Shown: positions 36,342 through 48,242 of the stretch, piece by piece
Layout of the letters: each line of letters begins with the position of its first letter
Numbering within the stretch: position 1 is the first letter of the stretch
Assembly (NCBI RefSeq): GCF_000001735.4
Contig: NC_003070.9
Span: forward strand, 12,518,001-12,582,000
Length of the DNA stretch: 64,000 nucleotides
Direction of reading: 5' to 3'
Source: Arabidopsis thaliana
Taxonomy: Eukaryota > Streptophyta > Magnoliopsida > Brassicales > Brassicaceae
The notes under the pieces: generated by a model
The model's input: only the letters and a program-made list of their open reading frames with translations
The model's database searches: none
Told to the model about the DNA's origin: nothing
Program-made: the position numbers and the translations under genes

Positions 36342-37887
36342 TTGATCAAATATCCCATAGTCGTTTGTTATTAGTTCAGAGATTATTATGTTTTACGTAA
36401 TGGGCCTTATAATGGGCTCTAAGAGTGTAGTCTCAATGATAGCACTAGCATCACCATTGTTGTAATTGGTCAAATTTCTTTTCTCTTTTCATTTCGATTT
36501 CCTCTCATATATAATTTTAAAAAGGATTGTTTAGATCGATCATCTACATTTTTATTTATAAATTATAATCTAATTTTTCTAGATTAGATAAGCGTTCATA
36601 TAATTAGTTTTTAATTAATGTGTAGTTGACAACAAATAAAATTTTAACTCTCACAAGAATAAAAAATTTACAAATTAAATTAAGTAAGGTAAACTTATTG
36701 GATCAAATAAATCTATACAAATAAAAATCGTATTTTTTTTTGTTGTTGTCTGACTAATGTGTTATAAGTTTTTTTTTGTGGGTGTTATATTTACGGATGT
36801 CAAGTTGGTTAAACCAAATCCAACCAATCTATATCCATACAAATTTAATTTCTAATGGATAATGAGTCAATCTAATTCATTTAGCAAATACTTTGGATAA
36901 AACCATAAGTCATTTAAATTATTGAATTAATGGATAAATAAGTTTATTCAATTAATAACTTTTCTATAGATGATAAAAAAAAATATTCTATAATCTAAAT
37001 AATTATCATTAATAGTAAATAATAACTATTATAATCATCATCATACTACCATCATCATTCGTGATCATCATCACTATTAATGATCATCTGATCACCATCA
37101 TAAATCATGATCATGTTTTTGGTGAAAATATCACTGAATCACATTTTGAAAGAAAATTACGAAGTTATATTTTTGGCAGAAATATAAAGAATTACTTTTT
37201 TTTGCGGAAAACATGTTTTAGACGGGAAAATCATTGAACACATTTTGGCGGAAGATGCGAAATCATGTTTTTGACAGAGATACAAAATACGGAAACACGT
37301 TTTTGACGGAGAAGCAAAATAAAAGCCATCAATATAAAACATAGAACAAAATGCTTAGATGACATTCGGGTTGAGAGGCAACGAGAAACCCTTGTACATT
37401 TTTGATGGAACTCATCATATTATAATCCACACCCCCTTATAAGGCCAAATCACAACCACCACCGGGAATCCACCCCTGATGCCAAGGACATCCCAATAGC
37501 CATGGGATACATGCAAATTCACATCACAACTAAATGGAAAGGGGAACATGCCCTTGGAAATTTCTCCAAATATCGACAATATATACTTATAGAACCCCGG
37601 TTTATAAGGAATCCTTATAAACTTATAGAGGAAGCGAAAAGAAAAATCTAACATGAGATGTACCATAGATCCCATATGAAAGGTCTGATCACGGTGTAAG
37701 TATTAAAACTGTATTATATTACTCAACTTATATATGAATAAAGCATATGTTGATTTTGGTAAGTTAATGATTTTCTTATATGTAGTCAAAATATTAATGA
37801 CATTTCTCTAAATTACTTTTATTAATTTTTGGTAACCTTATTAAATTTAGTATTCAAATCTAAGAAAGTATTTTAATACTTCTTACC
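36342..37887. other. Region between the exonuclease and ARF22
   Basis: Mostly AT-rich. Degenerate tandem units around TTTTTGACGGAGAARCAAAAT occur at about 37090-37330, and ATCATCATC-type runs precede them. 37360-37690 matches 58795-59135 in unit B, including a conserved stretch with CATCCCAATAGCCATGGGAT. I do not assign a gene to it although a minus-strand frame of 86 codons exists at 37415-37675; the frame is not kept in unit B. Confidence 0.5.
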
Positions 37888-37894
37888 TATAAAT
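37888..37894 (+). promoter_or_regulatory. TATA box of ARF22
   Basis: TATAAAT 111 bp before the ATG at 38005. The same element and flanks occur before ARF21 at 59605-59611. Confidence 0.5.
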
Positions 37895-38004
37895 GTGATA
37901 TTCTGTGCTCTCATGGTCGCGAGAGAAGTTGAGGAAAGAGAGAAAGTTGTATAATAATTGTTGGGATAACATATTTTGGTATACCGATCTTTAGATACGA
38001 GCTT

Positions 38005-38316
38005 ATGGAAAGTGGCAACATTGTGAATGCACAACCTGAATTATCAGGCATAAGTAAGAAATTTTGACTTTTTATTTTATTTTAGTGAAAACTTGTTTTG
38101 GTTATAATGTTTTAGTTTTTGTTCGGCAGTTGATGGATCCAAGAGTTATATGTACGAGCAGTTATGGAAACTCTGTGCGGGGCCTTTGTGTGATATTCCA
38201 AAACTTGGAGAAAAGATTTATTACTTTCCTCAAGGCAATATAGAGCTTGTGAGTTCTCTCTCTTTTTTTTTTTTTTTTTTTTTCTCTCTCTCTCTCTCTC
38301 TTCTTTCTCTCTCCCT

Positions 38317-38352
<36 letters not shown>

Positions 38353-41082
38353 CTTTCTCTCTCCCTCTCTTCTCTCCCTCTTCTCTCTCTCTCTCTTCTT
38401 TCTCCCTATCTCTCTCTCCCTCTCTCTCGTGTATCAAAACCTTTTGACGACTTTTTTCAGGTTGAGGCATCTACAAGAGAAGAGTTGAATGAGTTAAAAC
38501 CAATTTGTGATCTTCCTTCTAAGCTTCAATGTCGTGTTATTGCTATTCAACTTAAGGTATATCTCTATTATGTTTTACCGAATACGCATGATATATATTT
38601 GATTTCATTGTAAAAATAAGTAATTGGTTAATTGTTTGATGTTTGATTTTAGGTGGAAAACAATAGTGATGAGACTTATGCTGAGATCACTTTGATGCCA
38701 GATACAACTGTAAGTGAAAATTTAGTATTTCTCTTTTATTTTCAGTTAATTCTATTTTTTCTCTTATTATAGCTGATTGATTTTCTGATTTTGTTAAATG
38801 TTTAGCAAGTTGTAATCCCTACTCAAAATGAAAATCAATTTAGACCATTAGTTAATTCCTTTACGAAGGTTTTAACGGCCTCGGATACAAGCGGTGGATT
38901 CTTTGTTCCAAAAAAACATGCCATTGAATGTCTTCCTCCCCTGGTATTTAATGTTATAGTTTTTTAAACGAATTTGAATTTTAAACTTTCATTAGACATT
39001 ACATATTAAATTTTGGTTTAGGATATGTCTCAGCCTCTACCGACACAAGAACTTCTTGCTACAGATCTCCATGGTAATCAATGGAGATTCAACCACAACT
39101 ATAGAGGTAATAATTCCTTTTATTCATATAATTCAAACACAACTATTGAGGTAATAAATCCTAGAGAAGTAACTAATAATCTTCTTATCCCATGCAGGTA
39201 CACCGCAAAGACATTTGTTAACAACTGGTTGGAATGCATTCACAACATCAAAAAAATTGGTTGCAGGGGATGTTATTGTATTCGTTAGGTATATTATTGG
39301 TTTTTTTTATATAGGGATCTTTTGGTTCTTGAGTTTTGGATTTTAAACTATTTACTTGTGGTTTCAGGGGAGAGACTGGAGAGTTACGAGTTGGTATCAG
39401 ACGAGCAGGACATCAACAAGGGAATATACCTTCATCAATAATATCAATAGAAAGTATGAGACATGGGGTGATTGCTTCCGCAAAGCATGCTTTTGATAAC
39501 CAATGTATGTTCATTGTGGTTTACAAGCCAAGGTAATTCAAAGAACCATTTGAACTCACTTTTAAGATTATATTGATTTATCAATAGATTAGTTCCTTCA
39601 ACATGTAGGTTTATATATTTTTTGTGTCTTTATAAGTATCAGATCAAGTCAATTTATTGTCAGTTACGACAAATTCTTAGATGCTGTGAACAATAAGTTC
39701 AATGTTGGTTCAAGATTTACAATGCGGTTTGAGGGTGATGATTTCTCTGAAAGAAGGTAACATTAGATGAAAACTTTTTTCTACTTAAATATATTTGTAA
39801 TGTTTAATATTATCTATGATAACACATTTTGTTCTATTGATTAAGATATTTTGGGACAATTATTGGAGTTAGTGATTTCTCTCCTCATTGGAAGTGTTCA
39901 GAGTGGCGCAACTTAGAAGTAAAATTTCATTCACACTTTAAAACATCATTTTAGGAATACGTTTTTGAATGCAATAAATTTAATCTTGCAGGTGCAGTGG
40001 GATGAATTTGCATCATTTTCGAGACCTAATAAAGTGTCACCCTGGGAGATCGAACATTTAATGCCTGCGTTAAATGTTCCGCGACCATCTTTGCTCAAGA
40101 ACAAGCGTTTACGAGAAGTTAATGAAATCGGTATAAAAAGAGACTCTTATAATCTTTTATTTAAAGAATTAATCTTCTATTTAATGAATTTGAGATTCTT
40201 AAATACCTTCTCAATATTCCTGTTTTATATACAGGTTCTTCATCATCACATCTCTTGCCTCCTATATTGACACAAGGACAAGAAATTGGCCAACTAAGCG
40301 TGGCCTCCCCGATGAATATTTCTCTCACTTATCGTGATACAACTGAAGATGTTATGAATCCTTCTAGATTGCTAATGAGCTACCCTGTCCAACCAATGCC
40401 CAAACTAAATTACAATAACCAAATGGTTACACAAATAGAAGAAAATATAACAACCAAGACTGGCACTAATTTTAGGCTGTTTGGAGTCTCACTGGTCACT
40501 CCTTCAGTGATCAAAGATCCCATTGAAGAAATTGGCTCGGAGATTTCGAAACTTACTGAAGGAAAAAAGTTTGGTCAAAGCCAAACTTTGAGATCACCAA
40601 CAGAGATCCAAAGCAAGCAGTTCAGTTCTACTAGAACTTGTACCAAAGTAAGTATAAGATCAATATATTCTTATTCTTTATATATGAAACTTTTTCTCAT
40701 TGTACTCAACTCACGCAATCTTGATATGGAACAGGTTCAAATGCAAGGTGTAACAATAGAAAGAGCTGTGGATTTAAGTGTTCTGAATGGATATGATCAG
40801 CTAATACTAGAATTGGAGGAGCTCTTCGATCTCAAAGGCCAATTACAAACTCGCAACCAATGGGAAATAGCTTTCACAGATAGTGACGATGATAAGATGC
40901 TTGTTGGAGACGATCCATGGCCGTAAGTTTCTTTTCTATTTCTATCGATTGAAAGATTAGTTAAAATCTTGAGAGACGTTGATATTTCATTTTTTGTGTT
41001 GTTTGCATATAGTGAATTCTGCAACATGGTGAAGAAGATATTGATATTCAAAAGAGGAGGTCAAAAACTTGAAGTCCAGTAA
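38005..41082 (+). CDS. ARF22: Auxin response factor ARF22
   Basis: Fourteen exons: 38005-38053, 38130-38248, 38461-38556, 38653-38709, 38806-38943, 39022-39106, 39198-39288, 39368-39532, 39643-39756, 39846-39918, 39992-40130, 40235-40647, 40735-40922, 41013-41082. They give 598 aa, the ARF22 (At1g34390) length I recall. Order: N-terminal dimerisation part ([21 protein letters not shown]), B3 DNA-binding domain (about 108-215), ARF auxiliary domain (to about 370), a short middle region with FRLFGVSL (an R/KLFGV repression motif), and a PB1 domain ([20 protein letters not shown], acidic [14 protein letters not shown]). Two oddities: the B3 motif reads SDTSGGFFV, two residues shorter than the family DTSTHGGFSV, and a 2-nt loss near 41046 shifts the last 12 codons. 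The class belongs to a Brassicaceae-expanded ARF12-15/20-23 clade, largely seed-expressed. Confidence 0.93.
38252..38440 (+). repeat. Poly-T and (CT)n microsatellite in ARF22 intron 2
   Basis: About 190 bp of T run followed by interrupted TCTCTC repeats between the exon 2 donor (38249) and the exon 3 acceptor (38460). It doubles as an extended polypyrimidine tract. Open frames reading LSLSLS here are artefacts of the repeat. A shorter version occurs in ARF21. Confidence 0.9.
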
Positions 41083-44000
41083 GAGTCTCTCAAGTTGAAT
41101 TAAGAATCAAAACATATGTAATAAAAGGGGTCGAAAATGTTACCGGTGTCTTGTCCTATTTTTATTTTTCTCTTATTTGTTGTTGCATGCATTTGTCTTA
41201 TGTACTTTTGTTTCCATCGTCCATAAATAAAATAAAATTCCCTTGTTGTCGTGATATAGAGCTTTCTTTCTAATTCATACAATATACATATCACATCTAC
41301 ATTCTAAAAATTTGAGTGTAGTATTTTATTTTATGATATTTTGAAAAGAAAATTGTGTAACACGAAGTATATAGTCATTCAATAAATTAAAGATTTTACT
41401 CTACCTATTATTGTACTTGCAAAACCGGATATTTTAAAGACATAAACAAATGATACTGCTAAATATGTTTATATTTTTAGTAAATATTTCCTTAAATCTA
41501 TCACTACAATTGTGTCACCACTCACAACTAGTTAATATATATATATAAATTTATGGGAAACTTGGGAATTCGGCCAATTCATATTCAATTAAAACTACTA
41601 AATCAAAAAAAGTATTGTGTGAGTAGATATTTCAACTGTCATGATTAAGAAAAATTTATAAATAAGGAAGTAGAGGCAGGAAAGATATAAAAAGTTATCA
41701 TAGATCGGGTGTAACGGCATCACGAGTATTCAGATTTTGGTAAAGAGTTTTTTCTTCATTTCACATGCTTGAATTGTATTAAAACAGTCAATAATGTAGA
41801 TTTTTTTTGGGAGATTAAGGAATAACATACTACTATGTGTTTGTTGCACAAGAAAATATACTTTGTGATTTGGAAATTTAAAATGTAACTTATATGAAAA
41901 ATCAGAAATGTAAGCGGTTTTATGGTTATAAATATGGACAAAATTGATAATGTCAAGAAGAAGGAAGGAAGAGAAAAGGAGGGAGGACCAAATTGTATAT
42001 TTCTAACTTAAAATATATTTTTTGGGTGAACAGAAATTAATATGAATAATCACTCTTGTAAAAATAAGTTTGGTTGCATAGATGCGATATATTTGTTTAA
42101 TAAAAGTTTCAGTTTCTATATGCAAGAGTACTACAAAAAATAATAAAACATTCTATTTTCGAATGCATATAGTAAGTTTTATTGCATTCGAGTAACGAAC
42201 AAATAAAATCATATTCAAATATACGTCATTGTTTGTACATAACAAAAAGTATAAAACACACTTGAACATATCGATAATGGTAGTAATGCATTTATACATT
42301 TTAAAACATCTTTGTTATCGACAGAGAAATTTTGAATATCTTTTTTCCCATATATTAGTTTACTAGTGTTAAAACTCGTATTACGTACGGCCCAAAATAT
42401 ATTAAACCATTTAACAAAGATAGAAATGTTTAGATGTTTAAACATTTAACAATACGATTTAATAAAGTCGAAAATGTTTAATTTTGATATATTGATGAAT
42501 GGTGATGAAAAAAATGAAGAGTAAGCCAAATGGTTTGGAGAAAATCCCAGCCGAGTCTTTTGTTTCTTTAGCTTGTATAATACAAAATCTGAATAATTGG
42601 TGTGATGCGAGTAATGGCTTGACGGGAATCCACTTGGTGCGAGTAGAGGAGTCTCAATGGTATATGATCACTTGTAAAAGACCTAGAGAGCCTGCCAAAT
42701 CAAAGAGAACTTTGTTAAAGATAATAAAGCATTCCAAAAACCGTTGTAAACAGTGAAACAACATTGTAATTTGTATAAATGATATGATGAAAAGAGATAT
42801 ACCCTTCATCGACTATGATTGAAATATGTATATAGCATATGAAAAACCATAAGAAATAAAGAGTTGGAAGTTTGAAAAGATTAAACAATTTCTTGGCTAC
42901 TTAATAAAAAAACCAGAAATATGATATGAAACATAAGTAAATGGAGATGCAACAAACCTGCAAAATTGATAATAAAAAATCTGTTTAGGGTTGACCATAA
43001 GAGAAGTGAATTTACCTTCAAATTTGCTCTTCTTCGAAAATGTTTTGTGCTGCAACAAAGGATATATGCATAACTTGCCATTGTGTTGGAGTGAATGGTG
43101 TTTAAGAAGATTCATCTCCATGGTAATGTCATAGATACTGAAAACGTAAATATAAAATTCATTATTCTGAAGACTAAGAAAAAATGTGAAATAGATAATT
43201 TGATGAGACTTGTGATTGATGAAACAATGATGAACAAAGTGAAAGCAAATTTGTGAATTCCGAATGCATAATTTGAAAATCGAAAGAATTTAAAATAGAG
43301 AATTTGATGAGACATGCAATTGATGAAACGATGATGAACAAACCTAAACCATAATTGAGAAATACAAAAAACAAAACAAAATTGTAAACTGCAAAAAGAA
43401 GATGAGACATGCAATTGATGATACCCTAAAATCAGAACATATTATCAGGATTAATAATTTAGGTCCCTCCATAGTGAATAATCATACATTTTTTGCCAAC
43501 AGTTTATTTTCCTTTGTCTTCTTTAGGCTCATCTCCTTCGTTTTCTCCCTTCTATTTGTTTTTGGGATAAAAATTCAAGGTCAAGGATATTAGACCTTTG
43601 ATCTTTTATTCTTTTTTGAAGAATTTAGATGTGAAACATGAGTAAAATCCATAGGCATCTTCAACTGAGTTGACAAAAATAAAAGAAAAGAATATGACTA
43701 ATCGGCATAGGATGTAGTGACAATTGATGAGGAAATTTATAATTGGAACCAGAGAATCATAAAACAGTTCAACAATTACCTGGCGAAGGAGAGAAATATT
43801 GATTAGAAATTAAAGTGAATTTATTGGAGTTAAATAGAAGATGAATCAGTTACAAAGTAGCTTGAACCTGGAGGTGTTAGTGGGAGCAAAATTAGGAATT
43901 AGAATTCTTTTTACATTTTTTGGAGATTTTATAGGACACGATAGTCGACATATGAGAGATAAAAAGAAAAAAAACCATGTAGAAAACTAAGAATTAGGAT

Positions 44001-44229
44001 GGGCAATTGGACTTAAAAAAATTGTGATGGGCTTACAATGTATTTTTTCTGATTTCACGTAGCCCAATTTTGTTAGGCGGAGAATTGGTTTTTCTTTCTT
44101 TTGAGGCTTTTTTTTTCTCCACGATCTCAAAGTATTTTGTTTAATTCCTTTTACAAAAAATTAATTGAAAAATAAAAATCTAGGTAGCAAGTTTTTACTG
44201 GTTTAGTGACTTGTGCTTTATAAGATAAA
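41083..44229. other. ARF22 3' flank and unassigned accessory DNA
   Basis: 41083-42370 is shared with unit B. 42371-44229 is absent from unit B. It holds an open frame at 42499-42756 (85 codons; MVMKKMKSKPNGLEKIPAES...) that I do not recognise, and three spaced copies of a GATGAGACATGCAATTGATGA motif at about 43203, 43308 and 43402. No transposon terminus was located on the left side, though the right side abuts the Helitron at 44230. Confidence 0.5.
42499..42756 (+). CDS. Hypothetical ORF, 85 codons
   Basis: The frame starts MVMKKMKSKPNGLEKIPAES, has a mixed hydrophobic centre (FVSLACIIQNLNNWCD) and a basic tail (KIIKHSKNRCKQ). Composition is protein-like and richer in G/C than its surroundings, so it may be a single exon or a relic of a larger gene. 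No family recognised and no partner exon found. It sits in DNA present in unit A only. Confidence 0.25.
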   Translation: MVMKKMKSKPNGLEKIPAESFVSLACIIQNLNNWCDASNGLTGIHLVRVEESQWYMITCKRPREPAKSKRTLLKIIKHSKNRCKQ

Positions 44230-45990
44230 CTAGATTTTAACCCGCGGTATACCGCGGGACAATTTATTTTTTAAAAGTAATATATATTAAAATTTGTAAA
44301 TTTTATCTTTATAAAATATTTATATTTTACAGTTTATAATTATTATTAAGTAAGGCTATACCACGAATCTATGAGACAATTGTTACAAAACTGAAGTTGT
44401 AACCCCTATTAAAACAGCATATTAATAATATTTTAAAATTTTATAAATATTGATTCAAATACATCCACCATATAACTCAATTCCAAAATAAAACCCGTTC
44501 TATAATTTCTTTACCCGTCCTGTGATTTGTTTTTTAAAGTAGTAATTTTTAAAATTTAAGAATTATTTTTTATAAATAAAAGTTTTGCAAATTATATCAT
44601 TCTCTAATACATTTATATTTTATATATGGTAACATTATACATACCACATAACATTTTTGGTTTTATATAATCTTTTCTAAATTAGGATGATTTGATATGT
44701 TTAATATTAGTGGTCTTAAAAATAATAAATTAAAGATTTAACCGTATTGAAACGGTGTATTAATTATATTTTACTTTTTTATTAATGTTGATTCAAAAAC
44801 CCGTCACTCCAAATCCGTCTTGCCAAAAAGCTATTTATTTTATTAATATTAATTTTATTAATATATGACTCTGAATTATAATCTAAACATTTTAGCTAAT
44901 AACATAGGAGTATACCATTTTTATTTAATAGGGGAATGTACCATATGACCCGAATGCACTTTTACCCAATTCCACCAAAAAAGTCTTGCAAAAATACTAT
45001 AGAGATAAAAAATGATAGTCGGTTTTGATAGGTATAAGATTAGCAAATATATTAGTTAGCTTAAATTAGTTAAAGAATACAAATTGAAAAGGTATATTAC
45101 ACTTTATTCGAATATAGTATCAAAACTTATATAACACAGAGATTTGATAAATTTTTAATTGTTGAATACTTTTTTTGTGCTAATTTTTATGTGATTAAGA
45201 TTTAATTTAAGATTTAATTGATTTTGTATATAAAATATTAAAAGTAAATTGTGAGTTGTATATGTTTTGTTGATATTATCTATATTGTTTAGTGTTTAAG
45301 ATTATACACTTGTAGTTTGATTGTTAATTTAAGAGTTTTACCTGTAGTATACCATCTTGTATTAATATCGATCTAAACCCGTCAATTCTAGGATTTTCTA
45401 GCTTGTATTAACAATTGAATTACATCATACACATAAAAAAATCTAATATGTTATTAATTATTGTAGTATATAAGATTATAAATTTTCAATATAATATGTA
45501 TGAAATTGAATATAAATATTTTAAATTATAACTCGTTACTCAGTAGAAAATTTTCTTAAATCTATTTTTCATCCGTTATAATACTTTTTTATGTATTGAA
45601 CAGTTTATATTCGTTTTCAAAAATTCAAATTATAGCATATGCGAAAAAACTCTAATTATTTTTTTATAATGATGATATTATTTTTCGCAAAAATAGAATC
45701 ATATAAAGATGAGAAGTGAACTATAATAATTAATAAAAAATTAATATGATAATTTAGATATCAAATCTAATTTGTTGATTTTAATAGGTTACTTTTTTGG
45801 AAATTAATAATGTATTTCGTTTTTCTAATTAAATTAAATTAATTAAAATTTAAATATCAAATCTTATATGTTGATTTTGATTGGTTATTATTTTTGAAAA
45901 TTAATAATATATTTCGTTTTTTATTAAATTTAATTAATTAAATTAGTAATTGATTTTATTATCCTTAAAAAGATAAATTAATTTACTCTT
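44230..45990 (-). mobile_element. Helitron, 3' end at left
   Basis: Read on the minus strand, a perfect 18-bp palindrome CCCGCGGTATACCGCGGG (44241-44258) is followed by TTAAAAT and CTAG (44233-44230), then T. This is a textbook Helitron 3' end. The body extends right as AT-rich DNA with degenerate internal copies of the same theme (for example AACGGTGTATTAA near 44752 and GTAGTATACCATCTTG near 45343). The 5' TC end is not certain; the unit A duplication resumes at about 46085, which bounds it. Non-autonomous. Confidence 0.75.
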
Positions 45991-46084
45991 TAAAATTTTA
46001 TTTCTAATGGCATACCTATGTAATTACTTACAAAAAATAAGGTTATATTTAAAATGTACTTCCCAAATAATATAGAAGGATGAT

Positions 46085-46410
46085 TTTTCAGTAACGGTTT
46101 ATATTTAATATAATTATGGATAATATGAGCATTTACCATATGACTAAAACTTTCATGGTGAGTGTAGCTGTCAAGTAGCCTATTCAGCACGTTTTTTGAA
46201 AGATCTAAAACATGGTACTGACTTGCCAAATAAAAGGGATACAATTATTTCGTTTAAAGTGTCAATTTCTTTTATAGTGGTATTTTCTGATTCATCAAGC
46301 AACCATCGACCAGTTCTAGCACTCAACACTAGTCATCTACTACGAAAACACCAATGAGTGAACTAACACCTTAATCATATTTTTACATCCGTGAAAATAC
46401 CCAACCCATA
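46085..46410 (+). repeat. Segmental duplication unit A (second part)
   Basis: From CAGTAACGGTTTATA the sequence matches unit B 63635-63897, with the shared block TTTTATAGTGGTATTT and ATTCATCAAGCAACCATCGA. The 3.7 kb between this and the first part (42370-46085) is therefore an insertion in unit A or a deletion in unit B; the Helitron inside favours insertion for at least part of it. Confidence 0.85.
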
Positions 46411-47983
46411 ACACGTAAATACACTCTACCCACAAACCAATGTATGAACATTCATGAACTCCATAGTAAGAATTCGAGAATCATTGGAGGTGGTTCAATG
46501 TCCCTCTTACCTTCTTTATCGGCTTCCTTCTTTGTGACAATGAGGGCTCTCAGCAGCTTAGTCTCATTTCTCTCCCAAAACATTTTCATTCATAAATGTT
46601 ACACTCCTATTTATAGGGTCGGGTCTTACTCGTCCATAAACTCTGATTTTCATTTTCATTGTATTATACTTTCAGTATCGTTTTCTTTCTTGATTATGCA
46701 TTAATTATTAATTCTTTTGCCTTTCATATACCAACATAACAGTTTATAAGTTATCGGCGTTCATTTCAGGATTTTATCTTGTTCTTAAACAATTATTTAT
46801 GATTTTAACTGATAATTGGAAACACATGTAACAAAACGTCACAAAGTATGGTGACTATCTACTTACCCAGTTGATGATTATTTGTTTAATGTGTGTGTTT
46901 TTATCATATATTTGCTCGTATTAGTTTGTTTTGATATTTCTTTTGGTGCTCTATCAAGCTTCGACGAGCTTGTGTCTCTATCTTTTATTTATATATCCTC
47001 ATATACTTTATTTTCCAAACTTGCTATTTGGGGTTCTCCGAATATAAACAATCTTCTTATATTTTTCTAGTTTGAATCAAAAAGTTGGTGCACAAAAAAA
47101 AAATTATATTTAAAAACTATATATTAGTTGGGAAGTAGATAATGTTATTAAGTGAAGTGTCTTTTTAATTTTATCACTTTATTTACAAAAGAAACATCCT
47201 TTTCATCTTTTAAGTCTTTCGTATCTTCACTTAGTTATGTTATAGTTAAAGAACATATCATATATACATTTTTGTTTTTTTAAGGATACGTAAGTGTTTT
47301 CACGCCCGACCTGGACTGCCCGGTTCGACCGATTTACCCGCAATCTAGATATATTTCCGGTTTGGGGTTAGTGCTAATACCCAACAATTTCAAACCCGAG
47401 AAAATCCACAAAAACTCACCATTCAACCGTGACCCGGTGAACCGTTTGAACCGACCGGGTCTGGGTTTTAAAAAATTTATTTGATTTTGGAGTAAAATAT
47501 AGTATTTTAAACTCTATTCAGTCATTTTTAGAAATATTTTTACTTCTTAAACTTATTTGATGTTTTAGATTTTGGTAAAAACTTCACAATTTACTTTTAG
47601 AGAATGAATGAAATTGTGAGAGAGACATCCGAGAATAGTTGGTTAAATTCGCGATATTTTATGAAAATATTAGTACTTAGACGCTTTTTGGAAAGTTAAT
47701 GCAGATTAAGGCACTTAAATAGAAGAAGGCACTTTGCCTTGTTAAATTGTCCAATTTGCCCTCAAACTTATTTTCTCTTTCTCATTAGCAACATTTCTTC
47801 CAATCTTCGCCATTTCTCTTAAGAAAACTTCTCTTCTTCATCTCTCTCTTTTTCCAGAATCAAAATCAAATATTATAGGACAACCTCAATATTCAAAATT
47901 CAAATTTGAATCTTATAGGGTTTATCATCATCTTCCATTTCTTTCAACAATCTATCGGTGAGAAAAAACAAGACTATCTTTGA
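46411..47983. other. Unassigned accessory DNA
   Basis: AT-rich with a GC-richer patch at 47300-47470 (ACCCGG/CCGGTT-type sequence) that resembles the ends of decayed DNA transposons. 47750-47960 is CT-rich and leader-like on the + strand. No gene is recognised; the frames at 46444-46704 and 46882-47070 lack family signatures. Confidence 0.4.
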
Positions 47984-48235
47984 TTACCAACTCACACTCC
48001 GCTTCCTCCGTAACATCCAGCCACCTCCCTCACGGCCACCACCACCGTATCCTTTTTCACCACAACCTCCACATGATATGTAACCTTTGCTATATCTCTC
48101 GTAACCACCACCGCTTCCTCCATTTCCGCCACCACATCCTTCTTATTCATTACTGCCTCTGTTGCGGTATCCGTCACCACCTCCAGTGGACGGGTTGGTA
48201 CATCCACCACGGGCTTCTCCACCCCCTTGAGCAAA
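47984..48235 (-). pseudogene. Glycine-rich protein fragment
   Basis: On the minus strand a frame of 84 codons reads FAQGGGEARGGCTNPSTGGG, an in-frame TAA (48143-48145), then EGCGGGNGGSGGGYERYSKG followed by GGCGEKGYGGGGREGGGW and a stop at 47984-47986. Composition and Cys spacing resemble glycine-rich proteins with a zinc-knuckle-like spot, but no full motif is left. A solo LTR (48243-50277) is inserted seven bases upstream of the preserved 5' edge. Confidence 0.5.
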
Positions 48236-48242
48236 TAGGTGG

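Larger units (their letters stand above)
35597..42370 (+). repeat. Segmental duplication unit A (first part)
   Basis: Sequence from about 35597 matches unit B from 57728 through the exonuclease 5' half (to about 36076), then resumes at about 36761 against 58501 and runs through the ARF gene and its 3' flank. The match ends near 42370 and restarts at about 46085. Coding identity between ARF copies is high, and introns and non-coding flanks also align, so this was a genomic and not a retrotransposed duplication. Spacing between units is about 22 kb and orientation is the same. Confidence 0.9.

Noticed and set aside
37000..37340. Spaced short repeats that might suggest a CRISPR array
   Set aside because: This is plant nuclear DNA, units are degenerate and unevenly spaced, and no unique spacers or cas genes exist.
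37415..37675. 86-codon minus-strand frame with hydrophobic stretches
   Set aside because: The homologous stretch in unit B (58797-59135) does not keep the frame, so selection for a protein is not seen.
38150..38488. 112-codon frame with long Leu-Ser runs (and its minus-strand Arg-Glu shadow)
   Set aside because: It is exon 2 of ARF22 read through into the (CT)n microsatellite of intron 2; the repeat is open in several frames by composition.
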